From the NCBI RefSeq assembly GCF_033842475.1, contig NZ_JAWXYB010000001.1, positions 1 through 64,000 on the forward strand: a stretch of DNA of 64,000 nucleotides, in the 5' to 3' direction. Every line of letters begins with the position of its first letter. Within the stretch, counting starts at the first letter, position 1. The position numbers were made by a program, and so were the translations under genes. Shown here in pieces: positions 26,253-34,973 of the stretch. The notes under the pieces are model-generated. The model ran no database searches. It was not told the origin of the DNA and saw only the letters and a list, made by a program, of their open reading frames with translations. This DNA is from Acidiphilium acidophilum (GTDB lineage: Bacteria > Pseudomonadota > Alphaproteobacteria > Acetobacterales > Acetobacteraceae).

Positions 26253-26658
26253 ACGGGACATTCCCCTTGAACCCTTTACGCCCGGCGCGCCAATGGCGTT
26301 CGCGCGCCGTCTCCCCGCAACCACTGCCGTCGGTGGTCAGCCTGCTCCTTCGACGATCAGTGCCGCCCGCGCGGGCGATCTGTTCGATCTGCTGGTCGCC
26401 GGTGCCACCACAGGGGGTGCTGCCGCTCTGGCCTGGATAGCCTACAACACGGCTTTCGATGGTCGGTGGCTTCTGCACCTGCCGGATGATCCGTTCAGCC
26501 TCGAGCTGCTGGGTCTGATCTTTCTGGCCTTCGGGGGCTTCCGGATCGTCGCCCTGGCCTATGACCGGTCGGAATCCGGCGGCATTATGCGACGAACCCG
26601 CGAGATCGAGGGCCGCAAAATCCGGTCGTGCGGCAACCCGGATGATCTGCGGTCATGA
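26242..26658 (+). CDS. Two-helix membrane protein
   Basis: A 138-residue protein starting MEHERDIPLEPF; it overlaps the previous gene. Two probable membrane segments (LFDLLVAGATTGGAAALAWI and LELLGLIFLAFGGFRIVALA) are followed by a basic tail. No family was recognised. It overlaps the start of the PLD gene by four bases. Confidence 0.6.
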   Translation: MEHERDIPLEPFTPGAPMAFARRLPATTAVGGQPAPSTISAARAGDLFDLLVAGATTGGAAALAWIAYNTAFDGRWLLHLPDDPFSLELLGLIFLAFGGFRIVALAYDRSESGGIMRRTREIEGRKIRSCGNPDDLRS

Positions 26659-27557
26659 TCTCGATCTGTCCGCAATCCGGCCCGGCCCCGGTGATCAGTT
26701 TCCTCGATAAGGCGCGGGTCACGCTCGGGATCAATGTCTATTATCTCGCGAGCAAGCCGGTGCTGCGGGCTATCAAGGCAGACGTGCGGCGCGGTGTGAA
26801 AACCTATGTCATCGTGGATGGCGAACCCTATGGGATATCTCGCTCGCTGGTATCGCGTGAGATGGCGAATCTCCGGGCCACCGGCGCGCATGTTCATGTC
26901 GCGCCGAGACGCTTCGAGGGCAGGTACCGGTTCGATCATGCCAAATACGCGGTCAGCCATGGCGAGGTGCTGATCGGCTCGGCGAACTGGGACGCAGCAG
27001 CGTTCCACCATGACCGTGACTATATCGACCGCACCGCCAGCCCGGCTCTGGTGGCGGCGCTGGAGCGGATCTTCCGGGCAGATTGGTATAATCGGTCAGC
27101 CGGTGATCGGGGCCGGAGTGGCGCGCCCACCCTGGTCGTCTCTCCCGGTTCTGAACCCACGCTCGCCCGTGTGATCGACCAGCCCGGCCATGTGGATATC
27201 GAAGCCGAGGAACTCGGCGACGATCCCGTCATAATCCGGGCGATCGAGGCCAAGGGCGCCGATGCGCGGATCATCTTTCCGATGACACTCGCTCCATCGG
27301 ATCGTGATCGGGTCGCGTCGTTGCAGCGCCACGGCGTGCAGGTCGAATTTCTGCCGAAACACCCGGTTTATCTGCACGCCAAGATGATCGTTGGGCCGCA
27401 GGCCGGGTTTATTGGCTCGCAGAATTTCTCGCGGACCAGTCTCAACGCCAATCGTGAGATCGGGATCATGCTGTATTCCGGCCCGGACCGTGCCGCCTTG
27501 CGGCGGCAGTTCGAGATCGATTGGCACGACGCCGATCATCTGCATCAGCCGACATGA
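26655..27557 (+). CDS. Phospholipase D-superfamily protein with two HxK motifs
   Basis: A 300-residue protein built as two PLD half-domains. The first catalytic motif is DHAKYAVSHGEVLIGSANW (His95, Lys97, residue Asn111) and the second is LHAKMIVGPQAGFIGSQNFS (His241, Lys243). In both, the consensus Asp of HxKx4D is replaced (His102, Pro248). No signal peptide is evident, unlike the exported Nuc endonucleases of IncN-type plasmids, so a cytoplasmic nuclease is more likely. The ATG overlaps the preceding stop. Its role in DNA transfer is inferred from context. Confidence 0.8.
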   Translation: MISICPQSGPAPVISFLDKARVTLGINVYYLASKPVLRAIKADVRRGVKTYVIVDGEPYGISRSLVSREMANLRATGAHVHVAPRRFEGRYRFDHAKYAVSHGEVLIGSANWDAAAFHHDRDYIDRTASPALVAALERIFRADWYNRSAGDRGRSGAPTLVVSPGSEPTLARVIDQPGHVDIEAEELGDDPVIIRAIEAKGADARIIFPMTLAPSDRDRVASLQRHGVQVEFLPKHPVYLHAKMIVGPQAGFIGSQNFSRTSLNANREIGIMLYSGPDRAALRRQFEIDWHDADHLHQPT

Positions 27558-27571
27558 GGAAAGGCACGGCC

Positions 27572-28348
27572 ATGAACGATCATTTCCATGATGAACCCGC
27601 GCATCTGCGCCTCCCGTCTGCCCCGAAAACCGGACAAGGTATGGAGCCGCTCCTGAGCCGGATCTTCCTCGGGATCAGCGTGGCGCTGATCCCTGCGATA
27701 TGTTTCGATCTGCCCGGCCTGCTGCTCGGGGAGGCGGGGGAGACGAGATCGATCCTGCTCATGATCGTCGCCGTGACCGCGGCCGTGGTCGCCCTGTTCC
27801 AGGCCTGGCGCGCGCGTCTGCGTCGGGCGGCCGACCGGCCGGCGGGTCTCCTGAAATCGATTGCCGCCGAAGGCGACATCATCGCCATGGTGCCCGTGCG
27901 TGATCTCGCCGCGCTCGACCTCGTGCTGATCGACAATCCGACGCTCGCCGTCGAGCAGGCCCTCAATCTGTTCAAGGTCATGGTGCGTCTTCTCTCCAGT
28001 ATCTTCGTCGTCGCGCCGCTCGCGCTGGCCTGGGAGATGCTGTTCCTGTTTGCTTTCGGCGGGTTGAAGATGCCCTTGCTTCACGCGGCGGTCACCGGAT
28101 CGCAGATCATCCGGATCGGTGACCTGGCGCGCAGCCTGATAGCGTTCGACGCGCTCGTCGTCTCCTTCGGCGCCGTGATCATGCTGGTCGCGGGCAAGCA
28201 GCCGAGCCGCCGGTTCGGGTTCCGCAACATCTATCGGGACCGGCGGGATGCCTATCTGCGCGAGCAGTTTTCCGTATCGGACGACGAAGCGATCACGATT
28301 TCGATCGCCTCACCCCGGTTCACCCCCGTCCACCAGAGGTCGTTTTGA
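27572..28348 (+). CDS. Polytopic membrane protein, unknown function
   Basis: A 258-residue protein starting MNDHFHDEPAHL after a GGAAAGG-containing leader. Four hydrophobic segments are visible: IFLGISVALIPAICFDLPGL, ILLMIVAVTAAVVALFQ, SSIFVVAPLALAWEMLFLFA and LIAFDALVVSFGAVIMLVAG. A cytoplasmic loop lies between the second and third, and a soluble tail follows. It lies in the operon downstream of the PLD gene. No homologue was recognised. Confidence 0.6.
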   Translation: MNDHFHDEPAHLRLPSAPKTGQGMEPLLSRIFLGISVALIPAICFDLPGLLLGEAGETRSILLMIVAVTAAVVALFQAWRARLRRAADRPAGLLKSIAAEGDIIAMVPVRDLAALDLVLIDNPTLAVEQALNLFKVMVRLLSSIFVVAPLALAWEMLFLFAFGGLKMPLLHAAVTGSQIIRIGDLARSLIAFDALVVSFGAVIMLVAGKQPSRRFGFRNIYRDRRDAYLREQFSVSDDEAITISIASPRFTPVHQRSF

Positions 28349-28434
28349 GCACCCCGGCCGGCGGGGTCACCGCTCCGGCGCGGGGGCACCGCAGCCCTCC
28401 CGCCGCTCTCGTTTATCTACCAACGGAGATTTCC

Positions 28435-28500
28435 ATGAAACAGTTCCGGACCAACCGCCTATCCCCATCGCTCCTATGGCATAATCTGGGACCGCAATGA
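28435..28500 (+). CDS. Possible 21-codon leader ORF
   Basis: An ATG preceded by GGAG opens a 21-residue frame (starting MKQFRTNRLS) whose TGA overlaps the ATG at 28497 of the next gene. It may serve translational coupling. A GC-rich 85-bp stretch separates it from the preceding gene. Short length makes this tentative. Confidence 0.35.
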   Translation: MKQFRTNRLSPSLLWHNLGPQ

Positions 28501-29528
28501 TCGGATCGGGGGACATCATGTCATCGGTGCGCACCGATCAGACAGCCGTCGCCGGCGTTGGGGCCGGCGCAGGGGCAGCGGCGGGGGCAGAGACGGCGAA
28601 TTTCGCGGCGCGTTTCCGCAAGGCGATAGACCTCGCCCTGCCCCCCGATCGCCGGTTCGTCCGGAACCTGTCGCGGATGATGGGCAAACGCGGTCTCGAT
28701 CGGTATCGCGCTGTGGCAAGCGGAGAGGCGACGCTTTCACCCTCCGAGACCGATGCGTTTGCCGCGATGCTGGGTGTTTCGTCCAGGTGGCTGGGGTCAG
28801 GGCAAGGTCATCCGTTCGTCGTCGGCACCTTGCCGCTGGGAGATGAACCGATCAGCCTCCTTGCGATCCTGGCCGGTCTTCGTAACAGCTGCAGATGGGG
28901 TCCAGTCCAGTCCATCATCTTTGTCGCCTGCGCCTATCCAGCCTATGGCAGTGTCCTGATCATCTGCGAATACGAGGGCACCGCGCTCAATCCGCACCGT
29001 TACAGCGTTATCAGAACCACCACCCCTCTGGACGCTCCGCAGGATGGCGCCTGGACTTGGCAGCCGGGAGCATTGCTCCTCAACATGGCCTTCCTGTCGC
29101 GCCTGCATGTCCGGCGCGGTGGCGTTCCCGGTCAGGGAATGATGAGCATCATCGTCTCCGATGACACCTATGACGCCTTGTCCGGTGGGACGGCTCATAT
29201 CCGTGAGCTCCCGCTCCTCGTCGGTGATTCGACCTGGCATCTCGATTTGCTGGACCAGCAGCGTCTGCAAGATCCCGCTCTGGTGTTCGAGCATTTTCAA
29301 TACTGGCAGGATTTTGGGAACTGGACCTTCAACCATCTCGCCAAAAGCCCGGCGTTGAAATCGTGTCTGGATGGCTATCTGCGCGGCGATCATCCGGATT
29401 TCGATCAGGCGGACGCCTTACTCGATTCCGGTCCGGGACCCGCCAGCACCCTGACCCGCACACCCTATCTGCAACGCCATCCCGAGGCAGCGCGGTCCGA
29501 ACCCCCGCCCTCCGGCCTGCTGAATTAG
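28497..29528 (+). CDS. HTH-like protein of unknown function upstream of the helicase
   Basis: A 343-residue protein; ATG 28518 after GGGGG is an alternative start. After an Ala/Gly-rich lead, residues 35-100 look like an XRE-type DNA-binding domain (FVRNLSRMMGKRGLDRYRAV and a SPSETDAFAAMLGVSSRWLG recognition-like segment). A larger alpha/beta domain follows (RWGPVQSIIFVACAYPAYGS), then a short proline-rich tail. Eight bases separate it from the helicase gene. No family was recognised. Confidence 0.55.
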   Translation: MIGSGDIMSSVRTDQTAVAGVGAGAGAAAGAETANFAARFRKAIDLALPPDRRFVRNLSRMMGKRGLDRYRAVASGEATLSPSETDAFAAMLGVSSRWLGSGQGHPFVVGTLPLGDEPISLLAILAGLRNSCRWGPVQSIIFVACAYPAYGSVLIICEYEGTALNPHRYSVIRTTTPLDAPQDGAWTWQPGALLLNMAFLSRLHVRRGGVPGQGMMSIIVSDDTYDALSGGTAHIRELPLLVGDSTWHLDLLDQQRLQDPALVFEHFQYWQDFGNWTFNHLAKSPALKSCLDGYLRGDHPDFDQADALLDSGPGPASTLTRTPYLQRHPEAARSEPPPSGLLN

Positions 29529-29535
29529 CCCTACG

Positions 29536-31581
29536 ATGGACCGCCCCCCTGAAAGACCACTTCCTCTCCTTGCCGATCTGACGGCCGCACAATCTGACGC
29601 GGCCCATCAGGACGGACCGGTTCTGGTGCTGGCCGGCGCCGGGACCGGCAAGACCAAGACACTGACGGCCGCAATCGCGCGCCGGATCGGCGCGGGAGTC
29701 GCCCCGTCACGGATTCTCGCCGTGACGTTCACGAACAAGGCGGCACGCGGGATGATAGAACGGATTGCTGCCGCCCTGGGCGAGAGCGACCAACCCGGAT
29801 GGGTCGGCACATTCCATGGACTGGGCGCGCGTCAGCTCCGGATCGAACCCGAAGTGGCGGGTTTGCGACCGGGCTTCGATATTCTCGACGCCGATGATAG
29901 TCGCCGCCTGCTCAAAAGGGTTGTGAAGTCGATGCAGATCGACGCCGCGATCGATGAGGGCATGGCCACGTCGCGGGATCCGATCAAGCTGATGGCCAAG
30001 CGGATCGAGACCTTCAAGGATAATCTCATCGCGCCGGAAGACGCGGCGTTGCGGGTGGAGGGACTGATCGGGGCGGCCACCCGTGAACGCCGGCCGATCG
30101 ATGCCGCGGGGTTCCGCGCGGCGGTTCCGGTCTATGCCGAATATCAACGTCGCCTGCGCGAAGCCAACGCGGCGGATTTCGGGGATCTGCTGCTATGGCC
30201 GACCCTGACCATGCAGCGCGATGAAACCTATCGGCTGCGCTGGGCCGGGCGGTTCGATTGCGTGCTCGCGGACGAATATCAGGACGTGTGCTACGTCCAG
30301 TACGCGTGGCTGCGCCTGCTCTCGGCAGATCACCGCCAGCTGTTCTGCGTGGGCGATGACGATCAGGCGATCTATTCCTGGCGGGGCAGCGATCTCGCCT
30401 ATCTGCGCCGGTTTCTCAGGGAGTATCCCGACGGCAGATTGATCCGGCTGGAGGAGAATTTTCGCTCGACAGCCCACATCCTCGATGCCGCGAACGCCGT
30501 CATCGCCCATGACGCCGAGCGGATGGGCAAGACATTGTTCACCCGCAAGCCCGCCGGTGACCTGATCGAAATCCTCCGTTTTCCTGACGCGGGTGCGGAG
30601 GCGAACGGGATCGCCGATGAAATCCAGCGCCGTCACGGCGAGGGGATCGGCTGGGATGACATGGCGATCCTGTATCGGAGCAATTTCCTCTCGCGCGGCT
30701 TTGAGGAGGCGATGATGCGCCGTCGTATCCCCTATGTGCTGGTGGGTGACGTCGGTTTCTATCAGCGGGCCGAGGTCAAGGACGGGCTGGCGTTCCTGCG
30801 CATCGCGACGACACCGGACGATGTCCAATCCGATGAAGCCTTCCGCCGGGTGATCAACACCCCGCCGCGCGGCTTCGGTCCGAAAGCCCTCGATGAGTTG
30901 GAAGCCGAGGCTTCGTTCCGGCAATCCTCGCTGTTTCGGGCGATCGAGACGGCGGATCTGCCGACGAAGTGCCGCAGCGCCGGCCTCCATTTCATCGACC
31001 TGATCCGGGCCGCCGGGCGGGACACCCAAGCGAGTGTCGCCGATCAGATCTCCACTTTACTCGATCAGACGGGCTACCGGGCGATGTTGCGGGCCAGCCG
31101 GGCGGAGACGACGGAGGATCGGCTGGAGAATTTGCAGGAGCTCCTCGAAATCGCGGCGGGATTTCATACGGCGCGGGACCTGCTCGATCACGCGGCGCTG
31201 GCAACCTCCGGACCCGGCGAGGATCGGGTCGATCGGGTCAAGATGATGACCCTGCACAAAGCCAAGGGGCTGGAGTTTCCGCATGTGTTTCTGCCAGGCT
31301 GGGAGGCGGGCGCGTTCCCGCCGCCCTATGGCGACGTCGCCGAGGAGCGCCGGCTCGCCTATGTCGCGCTGACGCGCGGCATGCGTCGGGTCACGGTCTC
31401 GCATTGCGAGTACCGGCGCGGGTACGAAGCGCCGTCGCTCTACGTCGACGATATTCCAGCCGCGCATAAAGTGGCAGGTTGGCTTTGGGCGGACGATCGG
31501 TCGGGCCGGAGAAATCGCGGGGAACCTGTTCTGACCCAAATGAGCGATGCCGAGATGCTCGATCGCCACATGGGTCTCTGA
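29536..31581 (+). CDS. UvrD/Rep-type superfamily 1 DNA helicase
   Basis: A 681-residue protein with all SF1A motifs: GAGTGKTKTL (motif I, about residue 35), TFTNKAA (Ia), LADEYQDV (II), GDDDQAIYSWRGS (III), LEENFRST (IV), TLHKAKGLEF (V) and AYVALTRG (VI). Length is normal to slightly short for UvrD/PcrA. Such helicases unwind DNA in repair or plasmid replication. It is the last gene of the run beginning at dotO and may act with the PLD-type protein. Confidence 0.92.
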   Translation: MDRPPERPLPLLADLTAAQSDAAHQDGPVLVLAGAGTGKTKTLTAAIARRIGAGVAPSRILAVTFTNKAARGMIERIAAALGESDQPGWVGTFHGLGARQLRIEPEVAGLRPGFDILDADDSRRLLKRVVKSMQIDAAIDEGMATSRDPIKLMAKRIETFKDNLIAPEDAALRVEGLIGAATRERRPIDAAGFRAAVPVYAEYQRRLREANAADFGDLLLWPTLTMQRDETYRLRWAGRFDCVLADEYQDVCYVQYAWLRLLSADHRQLFCVGDDDQAIYSWRGSDLAYLRRFLREYPDGRLIRLEENFRSTAHILDAANAVIAHDAERMGKTLFTRKPAGDLIEILRFPDAGAEANGIADEIQRRHGEGIGWDDMAILYRSNFLSRGFEEAMMRRRIPYVLVGDVGFYQRAEVKDGLAFLRIATTPDDVQSDEAFRRVINTPPRGFGPKALDELEAEASFRQSSLFRAIETADLPTKCRSAGLHFIDLIRAAGRDTQASVADQISTLLDQTGYRAMLRASRAETTEDRLENLQELLEIAAGFHTARDLLDHAALATSGPGEDRVDRVKMMTLHKAKGLEFPHVFLPGWEAGAFPPPYGDVAEERRLAYVALTRGMRRVTVSHCEYRRGYEAPSLYVDDIPAAHKVAGWLWADDRSGRRNRGEPVLTQMSDAEMLDRHMGL

Positions 31582-31587
31582 GTCGTC

Positions 31588-31779
31588 ATCACGAAATATG
31601 GCAGACGTTATCTCGATGAAGAACGCACCGAATATCACCGGGTGCAGTTCTCGTCATGTCAATTGCGATGAGGGAGACCGCTGGACAATGGCTGGGGCTA
31701 CGGCATCGAGGTCAAATCACTCGGCGAGCGCGAGTTTGCAATCCAGGTTTACCGCGATTTCGGTAAGGGTTCGAGCTGA
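31588..31779 (+). pseudogene. Remnant of a small gene with an internal stop or frameshift
   Basis: One frame reads ITKYGRRYLDEERTEYHR, meets a stop at about 31672, then continues NGWGYGIEVKSLGEREFAI and ends at 31779. The shift of the protein-like signal between frames near 31680 suggests a one-base indel. No family was recognised and the evidence is weak. Confidence 0.3.
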
Positions 31780-32101
31780 TCCAAACGATGGACGAGCAGC
31801 GACCAAAGCGGAATGATGCTCACAACAGGGCTGTCGGTCACCGATCCTTCATTTTCCAGCAAGCCTGCTTTGGTTTGGTTTCGCCGCGATACGGTGCTCC
31901 TCCTTTGCAGCATTCCCCAGCGTTTCCATCCCCATAATACTTAAGCTTCCCGCCGTCGCCATTCCGTCCTCGTTCACCTGATATATGCCAATTCGGTATG
32001 GGAAATAGGAATTCTAAAGGCATTAATACCAAAGTGAAGTTGGGCTATCTCTGGCGGCAAGGCAGGGAACCCCTGCATCGTTTGATCAAGGAGAGACTAC
32101 A
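31780..32101. other. Intergenic stretch without recognised genes
   Basis: The 322 bp before the small exported protein are AT richer than the transfer genes. No reading frame or RNA is supported. A promoter for the next gene probably lies in the last 100 bp, which end in an AAGGAGA ribosome-binding site. Confidence 0.4.
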
Positions 32102-32323
32102 ATGCGTAAATTAGCCCTTCTGGCCTCTGTTCTGAGTATTGTCGGCGCGTTCGCCCCGGTGGCAGCTAACGCTGCTGTCGGCACGTCGATCTACCAGCCT
32201 GGGCCGATCATCGTCCACGCGCCGTCAGGCAAAGCAACGGTCCGAAATGCGAAGCTGGCAGAGGGCCGCACGGCCCATGCCAACCAGCTGAAGGCGATCC
32301 AGAACATCCGCGTTGCGGTTTGA
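32102..32323 (+). CDS. Small exported protein, unknown function
   Basis: A 73-residue protein with a clear signal peptide (MRKLALLASVLSIVGAFAPV, cleavage near NAA) and a 47-residue mature basic part (IYQPGPIIVHAPSGKATVRN). AAGGAGA lies close upstream. It stands alone in an accessory stretch beside the mer genes. No family was recognised. Confidence 0.55.
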   Translation: MRKLALLASVLSIVGAFAPVAANAAVGTSIYQPGPIIVHAPSGKATVRNAKLAEGRTAHANQLKAIQNIRVAV

Positions 32324-32635
32324 GCGGCCGCTGCCATCGTTCAGCCCCACGCCGAACGATGGCAGCGCCCCATAGATCCCGCTATCAGGGCTTTGTGCCA
32401 AGGCCAGACTGGCCGTGGTCGCCGCACTCGTCGCGACCCTCGACATAGCAGTTCCGACGTATGGGCAAGAATCGCCAATTTCTTCCCCCCCCCCAGCCAA
32501 CTCGAGCGGCAAATTAATAATACCGACGGTAGTTACGCTCTGGCGCGTCGATATCAAGTGTTCGCTAAACTCCATGCCATTGAGAACAAACTTTAAAATC
32601 GGGCGATACATTCGAGGATGGTTCGACCGCGCTCA
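32324..32635. other. Intergenic stretch without recognised genes
   Basis: Nothing coding is supported. It contains a run of ten C at about 32486-32495. It separates the small exported protein from the convergent mer-linked genes. Confidence 0.4.
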
Positions 32636-32869
32636 TCAGCAAGATGTACAGCAGGGCGCTTGCGCGCCATTCATCTGGATAGGTGGACACGAAACTGTTC
32701 CAAACGAACAGAACACACAACAATCTCCGCGGTTTGGCCGCAGCAGCCTACCGCAGCCCTTGCAGTCGTAGAAAAACTGGCAGGCGTCTGTCGGCATCGT
32801 CTCAGTAGCCGTGAAGCCACAGTCCGGGCAGGTTATAGTCGACTCAGCGATTATCGAGGTTTCAGGCAT
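32636..32869 (-). CDS. GDCCVxC-type protein associated with mercury resistance
   Basis: A 77-residue cysteine-rich protein with CPDCGF, CKGCGR and the hallmark GDCCVFCSFG motif, followed by CPPIQ. These small proteins occur next to mer genes in many proteobacteria and probably bind metal. The start overlaps the merT stop region by eight bases, so the two genes are co-translated. It has nine cysteines and no signal peptide. Confidence 0.85.
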   Translation of the reverse strand: MPETSIIAESTITCPDCGFTATETMPTDACQFFYDCKGCGRLLRPNRGDCCVFCSFGTVSCPPIQMNGAQAPCCTSC

Positions 32870-33239
32870 ACAGATAGCCTATGGTCAGCAGCACTAGGCC
32901 GGCGATCAAGGCAGCAATCGTGAGACCACGCACAATGGGACTAGAGCATATCGCATCTGTTGTGGTGCAGACTGCCGTCTGGCGGCGCCACAGGAGTACC
33001 GCCCCCGAAGCAAGGGATATTGCGCCTGCCCATAGGAGGAGGGACCGGTGAGGGGCAGCCAGCAGGGCAATGCCGGTCAGCCAAGCCGAGCTGATACCAA
33101 TGGTCGCCAACATGAAGGGCAGGCCGCAACAGGATGCTACACCAAATGCCGCGAGCGTACCGCCTACGGTCAGCAGTGTTGCACTCGTATCGCGAAGCGG
33201 TTGGCCGTTCGTCTCTGGCTCAGTCTTGGTTGAGATCAT
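32862..33239 (-). CDS. merT: MerT-type mercuric ion transporter
   Basis: A 125-residue protein with membrane helices and the vicinal cysteine pair in the first one (VASCCGLPFMLA), plus a second cysteine pair in the loop (AVCTTTDAICSS), as in MerT. It brings Hg(II) into the cell. ATG 33239 is chosen because AAGGAG lies seven bases upstream. It is divergent from merR. No merA or merP is in the window, so the locus is incomplete or relies on genes elsewhere. Confidence 0.85.
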   Translation of the reverse strand: MISTKTEPETNGQPLRDTSATLLTVGGTLAAFGVASCCGLPFMLATIGISSAWLTGIALLAAPHRSLLLWAGAISLASGAVLLWRRQTAVCTTTDAICSSPIVRGLTIAALIAGLVLLTIGYLYA

Positions 33240-33269
33240 ATCCACGCTCCTTGCTGTGATACCAGCTCC

Positions 33270-33300
33270 GTCCTACAGTCTGTAGTAACTACAGACTCAA
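33270..33300 (-). promoter_or_regulatory. MerR-type promoter-operator of merT
   Basis: On the minus strand TTGAGT (-35, complement of 33295-33300) and TAGGAC (-10, complement of 33270-33275) are separated by 19 bp, the over-long spacer typical of MerR-activated promoters. The spacer carries a perfect 9-3-9 dyad (33277-33285 and 33289-33297, AGTCTGTAG). Confidence 0.85.
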
Positions 33301-33322
33301 GATAAATTTGGAGGCGTGTCTC

Positions 33323-33742
33323 ATGGTCGCCGGTAACATGCTCATCGGGGAGTTCTCGCAACGAACAGGCTGCGCCATCGAGACAATCCGCTTTTACGAA
33401 AAAGTGGGCGTGCTGCCTGAAGCGCAGCGGCGCGGCCGCTACCGTCAATATTCGGCGAGCGATGTCGGACGTCTGATTTTTGTGCGTCGAGCCCGTGAGT
33501 TGGGTTTCACCCTCGAGGGAGTTCGCGCGTTGCTGGGATTATCAGCTCTGGGCAGTGAAGCGTGCGGCGAGGTCCGGATCCTGGCAGCCACGCATCTAGC
33601 GGATGTTCGGACAAGAATTGCCGACCTACGTTCGATGGAGAGCATTCTTGCCCAGGCGGTCGAGCAATGCGACGCTGGGCTGAAGGCGACATGCCCTCTG
33701 ATCGATGTGCTCTCTGCAGAGACCGCCCAACGCAAGATTTAG
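33323..33742 (+). CDS. merR: MerR mercury-responsive regulator
   Basis: A 139-residue protein with the MerR winged helix (IGEFSQRTGCAIETIRFYEK), a long dimerisation helix and the three Hg-binding cysteines in the expected places (SEACGEV, VEQCDAG, KATCPLI). It twists the 19-bp-spaced promoter of merT on binding Hg(II). ATG 33323 follows GGAGG by eight bases. Confidence 0.9.
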   Translation: MVAGNMLIGEFSQRTGCAIETIRFYEKVGVLPEAQRRGRYRQYSASDVGRLIFVRRARELGFTLEGVRALLGLSALGSEACGEVRILAATHLADVRTRIADLRSMESILAQAVEQCDAGLKATCPLIDVLSAETAQRKI

Positions 33743-33913
33743 CCTACCAGCCGTCACAGTGGCCGGACACGATCGGGTCCACAGGATACCCGGCCACTGG
33801 GTAATTCGGTTCCATAATCGTTATCCCACGACGGTGCCATGATGGCCGCGACCCGCTATAAAGGCTCCGCGGTTCGATCGAAACTGGCCGCTGAACCCTC
33901 ACCCAGGATTGCC

Positions 33914-34483
33914 ATGATGGATCGCCGTACCCTTACCGCCGTTCTAGGCACCATCATCTCCGGGCTGTTCGGGCTTGTCGGGCTCGATCGGCGGAGCGCA
34001 TTGGCCGCGCCAGCCAAGACCGGCATGGGGGGCATGGACGGCATGATGTCCGGTGGGATGGGCGGCATGATGGCGGATCACAACATGATGGGCCCAATGA
34101 AACTCGGCATGGAGTTATTCGAACGGCATGCTGAGATTCACCGCACTACCGAGTACCTGCCCGATGGTATCATCGATGCCACCGTTTCCGCCAATCCAGA
34201 AACTGCCCGCATTATTCAGGCTCACGTCATCGAAATGTATAACCGAATGGCCGCCAATCGCCCCTTCAATTACATGATGAGTCCAAGCGCCTCGACCATG
34301 CTGCAAAACCCCACCCGCTATCGGCGCTCGTACCGTTTATTACCGACGGGCATCGAGGTGACTGAAACCTCGGATGACCCCGAAATGGTCAAGGTTATCT
34401 ATGCCCACGCCAAGGAGCTCGACCGCTTCGCTGCAGAGGGCATGCCGGCTATGATGCGGGGAATGATGGGCAAGAGGATGTAG
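33914..34483 (+). CDS. Exported methionine-rich protein
   Basis: A protein of about 189 residues with a twin-arginine-like export signal (MMDRRTLTAVLGTIISGLFG, then LDRRSALAA). A Met/Gly cluster follows (GMGGMDGMMSGGMGGMMADH), then a globular domain with more methionines (RIIQAHVIEMYNRMAANRP), ending MMRGMMGKRM. Met-rich clusters bind Cu(I), so a copper or other soft-metal role is plausible but not shown. The start is chosen to place the signal at the N-terminus. Confidence 0.6.
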   Translation: MMDRRTLTAVLGTIISGLFGLVGLDRRSALAAPAKTGMGGMDGMMSGGMGGMMADHNMMGPMKLGMELFERHAEIHRTTEYLPDGIIDATVSANPETARIIQAHVIEMYNRMAANRPFNYMMSPSASTMLQNPTRYRRSYRLLPTGIEVTETSDDPEMVKVIYAHAKELDRFAAEGMPAMMRGMMGKRM

Positions 34484-34496
34484 GTTCGATTGAGTC

Positions 34497-34973
34497 CAGC
34501 ATCAAAACTGCACCATCCCATGCCCTTGGTGCTCTTACCATAGCGCGCCAAATAGCCCCTCTTGCCGGGATCGAGCTTATCGTGCTCCCCGGGGACATGG
34601 TGAATCATCATGCCGGCCCCCTTGTTGATCTCGTGCGCCGTGTCGAATTCGGCCGGCTTCGACAGTTGGGTAATATCGTCCGTTTGCAGAATGAACGCGG
34701 CCTCATGGCGCATGGATTTAGCAAGACCGATTGCTTTGGTCAGCGTGCCCGGCACGTCAGGATAAGCGGCGCTTTAAAGCCAATATAACTGTCGCTTATT
34801 TGCAAAAAACTGAAGCGCGACGTAGCGCCAGACGCGTCCCCGATCATCGCCAATGTAGTGGGCACGCCACCAGCGAAGGTCCAAACCAATCCAGCTCCGA
34901 TCCAGGTCGCACATTCCATGACCTTCCGACGCGAGGGAAGGACCGACGTTGGAGCCTCAATCTCGATGGTCAT
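34497..34973 (-). pseudogene. Frameshifted, truncated metallophosphoesterase
   Basis: The first frame (ATG 34973) has an N-terminal export-like segment and reads FSFLQISDSYIGF, the calcineurin-like D-x-H region with Tyr in place of His. Near 34763 the homology passes to another frame: DVPGTLTKAIGLAKSM, FILQTDDITQLSKPAEFDTA and HHVPGEHDKLDPGKRGYLAR. It stops matching after GMGWCSFD, next to the convergent Met-rich gene. One frameshift plus loss of the C-terminal half make it inactive. Confidence 0.75.
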
